A stretch of DNA of 64,000 bases, from NCBI GenBank assembly GCA_012845835.1, contig JABAKD010000023.1:26577972-26641971 (forward strand). Direction: 5' to 3'. A model generated the notes under the pieces. It was given only the letters and a program-made list of their open reading frames with translations. It did not search any database and was not told where the DNA came from. Position 1 is the stretch's first letter; each line of letters starts with the position of its first letter. Positions 46,106-57,880 of the stretch are shown piece by piece. The DNA is from Undaria pinnatifida. Lineage: Eukaryota; Sar; Phaeophyceae; Laminariales; Alariaceae. The translations under genes were made by a program, and so were the position numbers.

Positions 46106-46215
46106 ATCCTCCTAAAAGTTGAGCTGGAAAGTAACAGTGATGAAACAACAAAAACAATAAAAAAAGAAAATACACAGCAGTACGTAGCGTGCAGAATATA
46201 CCTTGATGTGCGTTG

Positions 46216-46343
46216 AATCCTTTGTTGGGCTCCCCACAGGCGCCGGAGCCGTGTCGTTTATGCCACCCGTCACACCCGGGGCACCCGAATTCGTACCGTC
46301 CTGATCCGTCTCCCCACTCCAGGCCGCCTATTAATAGTGTCAA
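46216..46343 (-). other. Possible Cys-rich exon, minus strand
   Basis: Minus strand reads FGCPGCDGWHKRHGSGACGE and ends at a donor-like CAG|GTATAT. Upstream on the same strand, at about 48170-47780, lie Gly/Val-rich open segments with an internal duplication (FGARGVPAPAT and FRARGVPASET) ending at GCG|GTGAGT. The inverted-repeat element at 46.9-47.6 kb would then lie in an intron between them. Linkage is speculative. Confidence 0.25.
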
Positions 46344-46930
46344 ACGTCGACAGCACGGCCGTCTGGGTCAAGCGTCGAAGTGCTGCATCGCTTCGTTGGG
46401 CCAGGAAGAGAACGCGCTAGAGTTTTACCAGGTACAGAGTACAAATTTAACACTTTCAGAGCAGTTGTTTACTACCGCAAAAAACAATCCAATACTCGTA
46501 CTATTTCCAAGTAGTTTTGTCCCCAAAAACCGTTTCCGGCTCTATAAAGGGGTTGACACTTTCGGAGTCCAGGTATATATAAGCGACGCAGCCCAAACAG
46601 GTGCGGTGTTGCCAACCATCTAGTCCAGCAGCAGTACGACTATTAATAGTGTCGTACAACTCTGCGCCGCGGCTCGGACTTTAAACCTGTCCCGGGCTTG
46701 GTCATGTGGCTGATGCTGTACGGCAGTGGGGCAGTGGGCGTTGGCACTAAGAAACGTAAAATTGGCGTCCAAGCTCTCGTAACTCATATTTTCCGTGCCC
46801 TTACTGCTGTTGATAGCAGCACCAGCATAATTTGATGGCTCCCGAATTTCTTATTTTCTACAACATCTCAGGCTGGTTTTCTTATTACCCTTATTTTTTT
46901 ATCCTCCGGCGGATGGGGAAAAATATAGCT

Positions 46931-47631
46931 ATAGACCTACTATTATGGCGAATATTTTCATCGATTATTTCTCTCTTTAACCGGGATCTCCGACGCCAAA
47001 AATAAAAACCATCCACTATGGGACCAGAAATCATCGTTATTTCTGGGTTCAGAAATAATCGAGGCCAGAAATCAGCGGATCTGGTGATTTCTGAGCCCAG
47101 AAATAACAGCTCTTCCAACCTCAGAACTGGGATTATTTGACTTTTTGGATACTACCTCGTACCAAGTATCACATGTCACCACCGCTCATACTGTACCTGG
47201 TATGATACTTGTCTGCTGTACACGTCACGCATCACCCACAACAAAGAATCATAAACACACCTACGACAGCATACTGCGCTTGTTGTGTGCGAGACAGAGC
47301 TTCATCCTCACACAAACGCGACAGCAGCAGCACCACCACCATCGAAACCACCACAGGCACACCACACCAGCACCACAGCAGCAGCGCAGCAGAAGAGACC
47401 GCAGCAGAGGCGGTGGTGACCTAACGTCGCCGGCGACAGTGTACGTGCCAGATTTCAAAAATAAAGGCAAACTGCAAAACAAGACCTATTATTCAAAATT
47501 AGACCACTTTCCAAAAATCAGAAGCCATAATGGACGCCCCTTATTTCTGATGCAGTTATTTCTGGAGCCTCAAAACTACAAAAATAATCGCCAAAAATAA
47601 TCGCTATTTTTTTTTCCATAGTAGTAGGTCT
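46931..47631. mobile_element. Small terminal-inverted-repeat element (~700 bp)
   Basis: The left end AGACCTACTATTATGGCGAA (46933) matches the reverse complement of the right end CCATAGTAGTAGGTCT (to 47631), and CGATTATTT recurs just inside both ends. TAGCT flanks both sides (46926-46930, 47632-47636), a possible 5-bp target duplication. No transposase inside, so non-autonomous. The same left end occurs alone at 22654. Confidence 0.65.
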
Positions 47632-48164
47632 TAGCTCACCACACTTCCACGTATTTTCTGTTTGCGTCCTGTACTACTGACTGTACTACCAGGTACTGAA
47701 TAGCAACGACACTGGTTTCACAACACGAACCCTTCTCGATCAGTGCACATACACTCACCGCCCCAGCGGCCATCACTGCGCATATGTCGCTCTCGTCACC
47801 CACGTTTCGCGTTGGGTCACCCGCATTCCCCGGAGTTGCCGCCGCACCACCGCTGCGGGCACTGGTAGTCATACCGATGACAATCGCTCCCGCAGTCTCC
47901 GAAGCAGGGACCCCTCTCGCGCGAAACGCTAAGCCACCGACCTCGCTGACATCGTCAACATTGATGAGACCACCGTCGGACGTCGGGCCACTCCCTCTCG
48001 TAGGAGTCGACGACGTACAGTAGTCTTCGTCTGCATACCACTCGCTCCCTCAGGAGTCGCCGGAGCAGGGACCCCTCTCGCGCCAAAGGCACACGTACCG
48101 TCCTCGCAGGCGCCGTCCACTTCCACTATGCCCCCGTCGTTTCCCGCGTCGTCAACTGCGACAT

Positions 48165-48390
48165 AGCTCCCTAAAACATCGACCAGAGAGGTCATTCGCT
48201 GTGCGTGGCCTGTGCGTGCCCTGTGCCCTACGTCGAGACCTGCTTCTGGTCTGCTGCTGCTGTGAGCTGCTTTTTGACTTATAACAACAGCTGTTGTTTC
48301 GTGCCCTTTTCCCTGTCTTTCGGCTTGCGTGCACTGCAGTAATTGAAAATGGGTTTGTAGTGGATTGGTTCTCGAGGCGTTCATGCTCCT
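48165..48390 (-). repeat. Repeat C, copy 2 (inverted)
   Basis: Reverse complement of 36010-36235 at about 12 kb distance; see that entry for shared blocks. Confidence 0.7.
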
Positions 48391-48430
48391 GCACACATTT
48401 TTTTGCAGGTTGCTTCTGCACACGTTATTA

Positions 48431-49146
48431 GTCAGCACATGAGTGGGTGGAAACTTCGAGAAAGACCCTCCCCTGCCCATGCTGTGCGAGCTTGAACAAA
48501 CGGCCAAAACAAATAACTGGTGCCTGGCAAAAACATTGAGTGCTTCGTACTCCATACTCGCTTCATATGTAGGATACCTCGCAGGCGTCTGCCGCCTTCG
48601 GTGTGCCTCAGTGTGGCAGTCAGTACAGCAGCACAGCAGGACTGGCCCTCAACCCAAGACGAGGATTTATGTCATCAGTCAGCACATGAGTGGGTGGAAA
48701 CTTCGAGAAAGACCCTCCCCTGCCCATGCTGTGCGAGCTTGAACAAACGGCCAAAACAAATAACTGGTGCCTGGCAAAAACATTGAGTGCTTCGTACTCC
48801 ATACTCGCTTCATATGTAGGATACCTCGCAGGCGTCTGCCGCCTTCGGTGTGCCTCAGTGTGGCAGTCAGTACAGCAGCACAGCAGGACTGGCCCTCAAC
48901 CCAAGACGAGGATTTATGTCATCAGTCAGCACATGAGTGGGTGGAAACTTCGAGAAAGACCCTCCCCTGCCCATGCTGTGCGAGCTTGAACAAACGGCCA
49001 AAACAAATAACTGGTGCCTGGCAAAAACATTGAGTGCTTCGTACTCCATACTCGCTTCATATGTAGGATACCTGGCAGGCGTCTGCCTTCGGTGTGTCTC
49101 AGTGTGGCAGTCAGTACAGCAGCACAGCAGGACTGGCCCTCAACCC
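48431..49146 (+). repeat. 247-bp tandem repeat, 2.9 copies
   Basis: Copies start at about 48431, 48678 and 48925 with GTCAGCACATGAGTGGGTGG. Copies 1 and 2 appear identical by eye; copy 3 has a few changes and lacks the end. 247 is not a multiple of three, so the shared frames shift between units and are unlikely to be coding. Confidence 0.92.
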
Positions 49147-49149
49147 GGT

Positions 49150-51800
49150 TCAATTTCCACCCTCGAAATGTAGGCATTCGCGGGAAAGAGGCAACACTGA
49201 ACAGGGTTGTAAACTGCAGCAGCACCGGCCATGCGCTACGTCGGGCACAAAAGCCAAACAAAAAAAATGTGTCATCGAAAAATTAAAGCCTCAGGACGAG
49301 AGAGCAGGAGCGCGAGCGCGCGACGAACTATGTCAGAGTCCCAGCTCTCTGACCGCAGAGAACGCCAGGGTAGGAGGAGTCTCGCGGGCGTTTTCCACCG
49401 GCTAGTTGTGCTGTAGTTGGGTTGGCTGTTGGGGTGCTGGTTGTCTGTGTGTTGTGCTGTGTTTTTTTTGTTTTGTGGTGTGTTGTGTTGTGTGTGTGCG
49501 CTCGATCCTCGTGAATAAACAAGGGCTCCTTTTCAAGTAATAGTTCGTAGAGGCATGCCGCTCCACGAGAGTGGGACGCCTCTGACCACCGCCAACGTTC
49601 CTGATGGTGTTGTACACGCAGGTTGATTAACCCGGGTTGGGGATACACCAAGCGGCTTGCTAGGTTGAGCGTTGCAATTACTGCGTGGGTGTTGTGCTGT
49701 GCTGCTGCTGCAGAGTGTCCGTTGTTTGCTGGAAAATACTCGGAAAATTGCTTCAAATATGCACTTGGGCCAAAATGTGCCCAAGTGCATATTTTGGGAA
49801 AATCCACATCTCACCGTGGTCTGCCGTGGTCGTTAGGTAGATAAAATAGACCTATTTAGACATTTAAAACACGATAGGGCTTAATTTGGTTTAGAGCCAA
49901 AAATATAGGCATATCGTCAGGCTCAAATACGTCTATAGGGCGCGCCTTTCTTTCCAGGATTACCATGAAAAAACGGCTGCAGTAATATCGAGAGCGGGGT
50001 TGCCTGTCGTTTTTGTCCTGGTTTTTGAAAGCCGAGCAATAAAGCAAGACCGCCACCACCCACACCAGCAGTCACATGCGTCGTCACACAGCAAGCATGA
50101 ACGACATCCCGGAAGACCGCAGAGGAATTGCCCCAGGCCAAGCAGATTCTTGCAATCCGGCGACAGCAGCGACGGAAGGACGACGGGCCCAGTGCGAACG
50201 AAGTTGCCTGGATTTTCAGGGGGAAGCACTTGTGTAGATGTGGCGTCAATCACCGAGGCCACAGACAGCATCAGCCCCACGAACACTTTGATGGTACACC
50301 AATCACAGGGGAAGGAGGCAGCTGCTGAAGGCCAGGGTAGGTTTGGGCGCCGGTGCTGAGAGCGTGGGGCTCCGGGACAGCAGCAGCAGCAACAACAACA
50401 GCTGATGGTGATGAAGGTGAGGATCAAGTCCATACAAGTTCTTACATTTTCAAAGGTTGCACGTAGCTTGTGCGAGTTCGTACATTTTTGAATTTTGAAT
50501 TTTGCTCACTCTACAGCAGTATACGAATTCGTATTTTTTTAATCTTGCACGTACAGCAAGATATATAGAGCTGCGACCTGTGAGTGGGCACACAAACTAC
50601 AGCTGTATTTGTATGGACATCATCGTGAAGTACGCGAGAGCAGGTAAGAAACTCCTATTTGGGCTCAGGCTCGCGGCTTATTGTGATCTCAACGTTGAGC
50701 GTAGGGTCTTAAAGGCTACGAGGTATTATATACCAGGTAGTATTTACAGTGGCGTTCCTGCCTGAGTACAAACGCTTAGCCGTAGTTTCTTATTAAACAA
50801 AGCTCTTTCTTAAATTCTTAACTCCCAAGTTCTTGACGTAAGTCGCGTACAGTATACCAGGTACCAGTATGTGTGTGTTCTTCACATTAAACCGTTCTTC
50901 TACTCGTCGACATCCAGCACACCCAGTGTCCGTACTGATTCTTCACCCTAGAAAGATCAGCTCTGTGGTCACAAGCTACGACACAGAGATAATGCATCGT
51001 AATGCATTCGACAACGCAATGTCATGCCCTAGTACTGGGTACGACAGGCACAACATACATACGTCAGCAACAGAAATACATTGGAAGAGAGAAATACGAA
51101 ATAAACAGAAACAAAAACAATAACAAAAACAAAATAATAATAAGAAAACAAATAAAAACAAAGATAAAAATAAAACAAAAAATGAAACAAACAAAATGAA
51201 GGGGAAATCGAAGAAACAACCCAACCGGAAAGGAGAGCCAAAGCTCGGAAAAGAAACATAATAAAATGAAATAAAATAAAGTAAAGTAAAACCAAAATAA
51301 GATAATCCGAACACGAGCCAAAAACCTGGACACGCAAGGAGGGAACAAAGGGGAAAAAAATCCCCCAGAAAAAGACGAAAAGTGCTATGTACCTACTAGT
51401 CGGCCTGGTACCTTGCTACCCTGTCTGCCATCTCCTTCCTGCCTTCGTCCACCGCGGTCTCCCTTCTATTCCTCCTGTTAGTATACAGCAGTACTGTATA
51501 CTAGGTATACATGGGTATACGCAGGACTTTTAACAGCACATTATATATACACTGCTATGTGTATACTATTATATAATTGGGTCCTGCTGTAGTCATCGGT
51601 TAGCGCTCCTTCCGCTTAACATTGTCGTATGGATGCGCAGTGTACATTGCCAGGTGGTATTATATTTCTCGTGGTATATTGTACTGGTCCAGTCTGCCAG
51701 TATACGCTTCCAGTTCTGATGCAATCCAGTATACTGCTTCATAGCGCAGTTTTTTTTATCTCTACTGTTTCAGGCTACTCGTTCGAGTGCGCAGCCCAAT
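49150..51800. other. Stretch without a supported gene
   Basis: Contains a hairpin at 49755-49794, a T/G-rich tract near 49440-49500, and A-rich simple sequence at 51090-51310 (AAC/AAT/AAG mixtures). Open frames near 50.0-50.4 kb occur on both strands and have no known domain. Confidence 0.4.
49755..49794. repeat. Perfect 16-bp stem hairpin
   Basis: AAATATGCACTTGGGC (49755-49770) is the exact reverse complement of 49779-49794, with an 8-base loop. No associated gene is identified, so it is only a structural note. Confidence 0.8.
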
Positions 51801-51816
51801 TTTACGCCACACGTCC

Positions 51817-53731
51817 ATGACATTAAAGTTTGTGCCGTTCCCCGGTGCTCGCTACGTTTTGAACACAGGTCAAGTCAAAGCGAGCACACCAGTCCAGTCA
51901 GAAACTATCCCGGAGGGGGTCGTCCTTACGCTTTGCGCGGCTATAAAGGAGAAGTCATACTCTGTCGACGAAAACATTACGTTGAGGTACGGAGGAAATC
52001 AGTGCAAGGCGTCTGATGTGCTCGCCATCATCAGGAAAGAAGATGTCGCGGAGGATGCGTCCTCCATCAACACCCGGAGGTCGAAGCACCGTTTTATGCG
52101 GGTACTGGGGTTGATTGTTTCCGACAAGCACCGGGGAACATTTTTTCAATCCCGCCTGTCGTGCTCAAGGCGAGAATCATTGGTTGTCGATTCCCCCCCC
52201 CCCTTCCCCGCCGTTTTTTTTCTTCAGTCTGGTGGAGCACTCGAGGGTGTAGTTTTGTGGCTTATCGTGAGAGTACCACGGTGCAGCTGGCACCCGTTTT
52301 TTTCATGAGTCCAGCGTATTGGTTGACGATCCCCCCCCCAACACCCCGTTTTGTTCCTCCCAGTGTGGTCAAGCACTGGAGGGTGTACTTTTGTGGTTTA
52401 TCGTGGGAGTACCCTGGTGCAGCTGGGCCCCGTTTTTTTTTGCTCTTATAGGAGTCCAGGGTATTGGTTGTCGATCCCCCCCCCCCCAAACTTTTTTTTG
52501 TTCCTCCCAGTCTGATCAAGCAGTGGCGGGTGTGATTTTGTGGTTTACCGTGATAGTACCACGGTGCAGCTGGTCCCGCTTTTTTGTTTTGAATAGGAGT
52601 TCAGGGTATTAGTTGTCGATTCCCCCCCCCCCCACCCCGTTTTTTCCGCCTAGTCTGGTCAAGCAGTGGAGGGTGCAAGTTTTGAGATTTGTCTTGAGCA
52701 TACCACGGTGCAGCTGGCCCCTGTTTTTTTCTTATGGGTGTAAAGATTATTTTGTTGCCGAGGGTCAAAACAGAAGCCCACCCCCCCGCGCCCCGGGTTG
52801 TTTTTCTCGCAGTCTCCTTGAGCAGTGGTCGGTATAATTTTGAGTTTCTTTGTGAGAGTACCCCGTTGTAGCTGGCCCCAGCACACTACTTGCTTATTTT
52901 TTACGTGCAGGTTTATAGAGCATACGGGGTATTCGATATTGACAAGCGAGAGTACTCCCTGTCTTGATTTGTTGTCCCATCAAACCACAGTAATATATCG
53001 GCAAATTAGCCTCTCCAGTATCAGAAATTATTTCCCTCGGGAACGTATGCATTTCAGCTTGGGACACGTGTGGGTTTCAATCAGAAGATATCGTGGCTGA
53101 ATCCGATACAGGAGCCCTCAAAGTCGTATTTGAAGTCATTGAGCTGGGTCATCGTGGCGCGGAAGCATGTTTATTACGATCTCCAGTAAGTACTATGCGT
53201 CGTCGTATCGCGAACACATCCTGTGAAACGCAGCTGTTAACAGGTCCAGTGACGTCATGAGTACCCCTCGTATTTATTTCCACGTGCTTACTATATTTAT
53301 GCATCCGACGCCATGCCCCCCATCCAAAACCGAGTAGCACAAAGCGCGGGTAAAGGAGCACTTACAGGTAAAAGCTCGGCAACCTACTGCTCTGTTGCAA
53401 ACGAATAACGGAAAACAAGGAGTAGGCGTCCTCTCTATTACAAGAAACGAACATGTACCCTCGATATATCATAGTATAAAAAAACTGCTGGCGCATCCAT
53501 ATTGGGGGAAAGAGCACTTTCTATTCGTACGCTCGATAATCGCAGGCACTCCTATACAAAATCAAGGAGGCAGCTTTACCGAGGTCCTTCAGCGACAACA
53601 GACAACATTACACACTCCATTCGTATATGAGGCTGGGAGGAAACCGAAACGGGCAGGGCGGGGGGTGGGACGGCGGGGGTTGAAATCTGCATGGTCGAAG
53701 TCGTATGACCATAGACTCGCGAAGGGAAAAG
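51817..53731 (+). CDS. Spliced gene of unknown family with repeat-filled intron
   Basis: Exon 1 is ATG 51817 to 52182 (122 codons, phase 0, donor TTG|GTTGTC), with YVLNTGQVKASTPVQ, LRYGGNQCKASDVLAIIRKE and FMRVLGLIVSDKHRG. The next candidate starts at 52911 (acceptor TTTTTTACGTGCAG) with VYRAYGVFDIDKREYSL. Another ends at 53185 (donor CCA|GTAAGT) with SDTGALKVVFEVIELGHRG. The last is 53368-53731 (acceptor CTTACAG, donor AAAAG|GTAGAG) with ITRNEHVPSIYHSIKKLL. Exon 1 joins the second in phase 0, and the third joins the fourth in phase 0; the second-to-third join is unresolved. Further exons may lie beyond 54.5 kb (one donor-bounded segment ends at 54719). I recognise no domain. The segments read as protein and the splice signals are good, so a real or recently real gene is likely. 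Confidence 0.4.
52183..52895 (+). repeat. ~145-bp tandem repeat, 5 direct copies
   Basis: Each unit has GTATTGGTTGTCGAT, a long C run, a T run, GTCTGGTCAAGCAGTGGAGG, then GAGAGTACCACGGTGCAGCT and GGCCCC. The GTGCAGCTGG landmark falls at about 52281, 52417, 52564 and 52708, with a degenerate copy near 52866. The array fills the intron after exon 1 of the unknown gene. Confidence 0.9.
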
Positions 53732-53734
53732 GTA

Positions 53735-54530
53735 GAGGAGGGGGGGCTACGTTTCTGACGATGGACAAAAACGGGGGCCAGCTGCACCGGGGCACTCTCA
53801 CGAAAGTAATCAAACTTACACCCTCCACTGCTTCATCTGGCTGAAAGGAAGAAAATGGAGGGGGGGGCTTCGTTTCAGACGACCGACAACCAATACCCTC
53901 AATCGCTATATATAAAAAAGGGGAGGGCAGCTGCACCGGCGTACTCTCACGATAAACCACAAAATTACACCCTCCACTGCTTGACCAGACTGGGGGAAAA
54001 AACCCGGGGGGAGGGGGGGGGATCGACAACCAATACCCTGGACTCCTCTTGAAAAAAAAAAGGGGGGGGGGGGCAGCTGCACCGTGCTACTATCACGATA
54101 AACCGCAAAAATACACCCTCCACTGCTTGACCAGACTGGGAGGAACAAAACGGGGTCGGAGGGGGGGGGGGGGGACGACAACCAATACCCTAGACTCCTC
54201 TTCAAAAATAAGGGGGGCGCCAGCAGCACCGCGCTACTATCCCGATAAAGCACAAAATTACACCTTCTACTGCTTGACCAGACAGGGAGGAAAAAACGAG
54301 AGGGGGGGCTTTGTTTCAGACCATCGACGACCAATACCCTGGACTCTTCAAAACAAAAAAACGAGGGCCAGCTGCACCGTGGTACTCTCACGATAAACCA
54401 CAAAATTACACCCTCCACCGCTTGACCGGACTGGAAGGAAAAAAACGGGGGGGGGGGGGGGGGGGGCGACAACCAATACACTGGACTCCTATTAAAAAAA
54501 GAGGGGGAGGTGCCAGCTGCGCCGTGTGTT
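53735..54530 (-). repeat. ~147-bp tandem repeat, 6 inverted copies
   Basis: Same unit as 52183-52895 in reverse orientation, with CCAGCTGCACC landmarks near 53778, 53927, 54073, 54219, 54368 and 54512. G runs of up to about 18 replace the C runs. The array begins right after the donor of the 53368-53731 exon. The many Pro- or Lys/Gly-rich frames across it are artefacts. Confidence 0.9.
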
Positions 54531-54632
54531 AAGATACGGCCTCGAAAGGCCTGTAGGTATCCGAATTTGAGATCATTTGGATGGGTTTCGTATGATAAGG
54601 TTGGCGGTTTATATTCGGGGAAGTTAGGAATT

Positions 54633-54658
54633 AGATCGGAGGCACGCGCCTCCGATCT
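54633..54658. repeat. 11-bp stem palindrome
   Basis: AGATCGGAGGC and its complement are separated by ACGC. It lies inside a segment that reads as an exon candidate ending at the donor AAA|GTGAGT (54719), so it may be a chance feature of coding sequence. Confidence 0.6.
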
Positions 54659-54979
54659 CAGAAGCTATCCCGGGCTCTGGTGGAAACGAATAAAGCTATA
54701 TCTCTACGAAGGAACGAAAGTGAGTACTCTCCGAGGACCTGCTCAATTGGCAGACCTGCAGGGGGCACTCTGTGTCCCCCACCTTTAATTTAACATGTGG
54801 CGTCGACGAGCTTGATATGCTATTGTGCCAGCGTTCCTCCAATCTCCGATTTTTTTTCGTACGAGCGATTTTGCTTTTGCTTTCCATCGAGCTCACAACC
54901 CCTGTTCCTTCTCGGGTGGCTTCTCAATGGAGGGAGCGCCCTTCCTCCTACAACGGCGACCACAACAGCAGTGAGATGG

Positions 54980-55195
54980 CAGGGGCCCCTCTTGTTGGTC
55001 GCCGGGCACGTACCACATGGACGACACCTTCCAAGTACGTGCGGACGACACTGCTCTGCGGAGCACACTCCTCGTCTCGAATTTTGGTCCCTCCTGTTGG
55101 TTGCTGGGCACGCACCACACAGAGGACACCTTCGGAGTACGTGCGGACGACACTGCTCTTCGGAGCACACTCCTCGTCCCGACCTTTGGTCGCAT
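54980..55195. repeat. ~105-bp tandem duplication
   Basis: Two units near 54980 and 55085 share GTACGTGCGGACGACACTGC and GGAGCACACTCCTCGTC. Length 105 keeps frame in all frames, so open frames on both strands here carry no weight as gene evidence. Confidence 0.8.
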
Positions 55196-55199
55196 CAGT

Positions 55200-56680
55200 T
55201 CACCGCCAGCTGGTCATAGACCACTCCGCAGTGGAACTGCCCGAGCCCCACCCATCAGACTTGTTTGCTCCGCGCTCTGCCAGGATGTTGCACACACATC
55301 TCCGCGAGTTGCCAGCACAAGCCCCAAGATCGGCCATCGACTTGTATTTTTTTTTTGCGTTTTGGGGCTTGGAGGCATATGCACGACACGCCACGGACAA
55401 GCATACTGGAATCAACCCTTCGAATGACCTTCGACGGGGACTTCGCTTGCTGAGAGAGCCCATCGACCAGCATACACCTTTGCTGTCGGAGCCAGACCGC
55501 CCTTCGCGGGACCCCCTTGGACTACGGGCACTGTGCTCCAGGAGCTCATGTGGGGCTCCTTCCTTGTGATCCTACCTGGGAAGGAACAGGCGGTGCTCGT
55601 GGAATGTTTGGGCTTTTTCGTTTGGCGAATTTTCCAGTACACGCGTTATCGTATGGGTTTCAGTACTGTACATACGTCGATCCGTCTTGTGCGTCGAACA
55701 AACAGCTGCTCCCTTTCTGCCGAAATTAGTACAAGCTACAAATTTGACGCACCTCGGACCCCTCTCCGATCTTTCTCGATCAACAGCGTTCCACTACTGC
55801 CGTGCGTCGCGTAGCTTCAACCACCATCGTTTTGCAGAGGTACCAACTACAGTGCAGCACAATGGGCTCGCTGTCAATGCCTGCCATATACCGCCGGATT
55901 CTCTGCTGTAGAAGTCTCTGTACAGCAGCCAAGCCGCCTACTTTGCTCCTTCCCATCCACCACATGGCTAGACCCTTCACTGCCCCAGCGTCCACAGTTA
56001 CAGCACCGCAGCTCTGACACCCCCCACTGCTGTGCGGGTGCTCCTTGCAAGTTCGATTCGAGAGTTTTTTTTTCTCGTCCTGGCCCCTCCGTGACTAGAA
56101 CTTGAACCTAGTGAACGCTGAAACTCTGTGCTGGCTTTTTTGGGCAAGGCTGTTGGTGTGTGCGATGCCCTATATTCTCCCATTCATGGGTACGCGGGGA
56201 CTATAATACCACTTTCTGTGTATGCACAGCTGTGACCGTGCGGCACTCCGCACTGCTGTTAACGTAACTGTCCCTTTATCGGTGGGAGTGGGTACGGATT
56301 TTTTTTTTTCAGCTGTCCGGGCGTTAGGCCGTCTTCCTGCCGGTACATGTGCTGCCCTTCACGATATAGCTAGGGTCTACGCTGGATTTTTTTTTTTTTC
56401 TTTGCACATGTTCGGACAGCTACTGCCCGTTACAGAGCGCTTACGACACAGTTCGCGGAGATACTGCGCTTCACAGCTTTTACTAGCGCAGTGGAGATCA
56501 GCCCGTTTGATGCGGTACCTTTGGGGGCAAACAGCCTTTCTATTCGACTGTGGGCGTGCACATTTTTCTACAGCTGGTGTTGGTACTACACTATCCATCT
56601 TGGTGCGGTTGAAATTGCCGTTACCTGTGAACACAGCAGTGATACTGCAGCAATTAGCACTACTGTAGGCGCGACCGTCC
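55200..56680. other. Stretch without a supported gene
   Basis: Plus- and minus-strand frames overlap extensively. T runs and CTG-type motifs at 56290-56400 resemble decayed versions of the 84-bp array that follows. No domain recognised. Confidence 0.4.
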
Positions 56681-56779
56681 CCCTTTAGTGCGGTCGGGGG
56701 AAACTACCTTGTTTGGGGGGGTTATACTGCCCGTTTTTTATACGGTTGGTGCGCGAACGTATACTGTCCTACGCCCCCC

Positions 56780-57880
56780 CTACACTACTGTGGGGGCGGA
56801 TGCTGCCCGTTTTTTTTTTATACGGTTGGTGCGCGATCCTCTACTGTGCTGCACCACCTACACTACACCTAGGGTAAATGCTGCCTGTTTTGGTGCGATG
56901 AGTGTCAGCGTGTTGAGCGACTCTTCACTATGCTTCCACCCCTACACTACACCTAGGTTAAATGCTGCCTGTTTTGGTGAGATGAGTGTCAGCGTGTTGA
57001 GCGATCTTACACTGTGCTTCCATCCCTACACTACACCTAGGGTAAATGCTGCCTGTTTTGGTGAGATGAGTGTCAGCGTGTTGGGCGATCTTACACTGCG
57101 CTTCCACCCCTACACCACACCTAGGTTAAATGCTGCCTGTTTTGGTGCGATGAGTGTCAGCGTGTTGAGCGACTCTTCATTATGCTTCCACCCCTACACT
57201 ACACCTAGGTTAAACGCTGCCCGTTTTGGTGCGATGAGTGTCAGCGTGTTGGGTGACCTTTCACTGTGCTTCCCTCCTACACTACACTTAGGTTAAATGC
57301 TGCCTGTTTTGGTGCGATGAGTGTCAGCGTGTTGAGCGATCTTACACTGTGCTTGCACCCCTACACTAGACCTAGGTTAAACGCTGCCTGTTTTGGTGCG
57401 ATGAGTGTCAGCGTGTTGGGTGACCTTTCACTGCGCTACCCCCCTACACTACACCTAGGTTAAATGCTGCCTGTTTTGGTGCGATGAGTGTCGGCGTGTT
57501 GGGCGACTCTTCACTCTGCTACCCCCTACGCTACACCTAGGTTAAACGCTGCCTGTTTGGGTGCGATGAGCGTCGGCGTGTTGGGCGAACCTTTATTGTG
57601 ATAACCCCTACACTACACCTAGGGTAAATGCTGCCTGTTTTGGTGCGATGAGTGTCGGCGTGTTGGGCGACCCTTCACTGTGCTTCCACCCCTACACTAC
57701 ACCTAGGTTAAATGCTGCCTGTTTTGGTGCGATGAGTGTCGGCGTGTTGGGCGACCCTTCACTGTGCTTCCACCCCTACACTACACCTAGGGTAAATGCT
57801 GCCTGTTTTGGTCCGATGAGCGTGGGCGTTTTGGGCGACGCTTTCCTGTGCTACCCCCCCCGCCTAGGTTGAATGATGCC
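56780..57880 (+). repeat. 84-bp minisatellite, about 12 copies
   Basis: The GATGAGTGTCAGCGTGTTG landmark recurs at 56898, 56982, 57066, 57150 and onward with 84-bp (28-codon) spacing. The plus strand reads NAACFGAMSVSVLSD-like units. Some units have 83 or other lengths, which shifts frame near 57260 and 57540. Flanking sequence at 56690-56780 and 57880-58050 looks like older units. Whether it was ever translated is unknown. Confidence 0.9.

Noticed and set aside
48443-48989. Two identical 99-codon frames as a duplicated gene
   Set aside because: They are frames within the 247-bp tandem repeat, with competing frames on both strands and no domain.
51090-51310. Hydrophobic Phe/Leu-rich minus-strand frames resembling membrane proteins
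   Set aside because: They are translations of A-rich simple sequence (AAC/AAT/AAG) on the other strand.
52160-54530. Many Pro-rich proteins across the 145-bp arrays
   Set aside because: The frames change between units with C/G-run length and exist on both strands; they reflect the repeat, not a gene family.
54772-55569. 265-codon plus-strand frame
   Set aside because: It spans a 105-bp duplication (a multiple of three), overlaps open frames in other frames and on the other strand, and has no recognisable domain.
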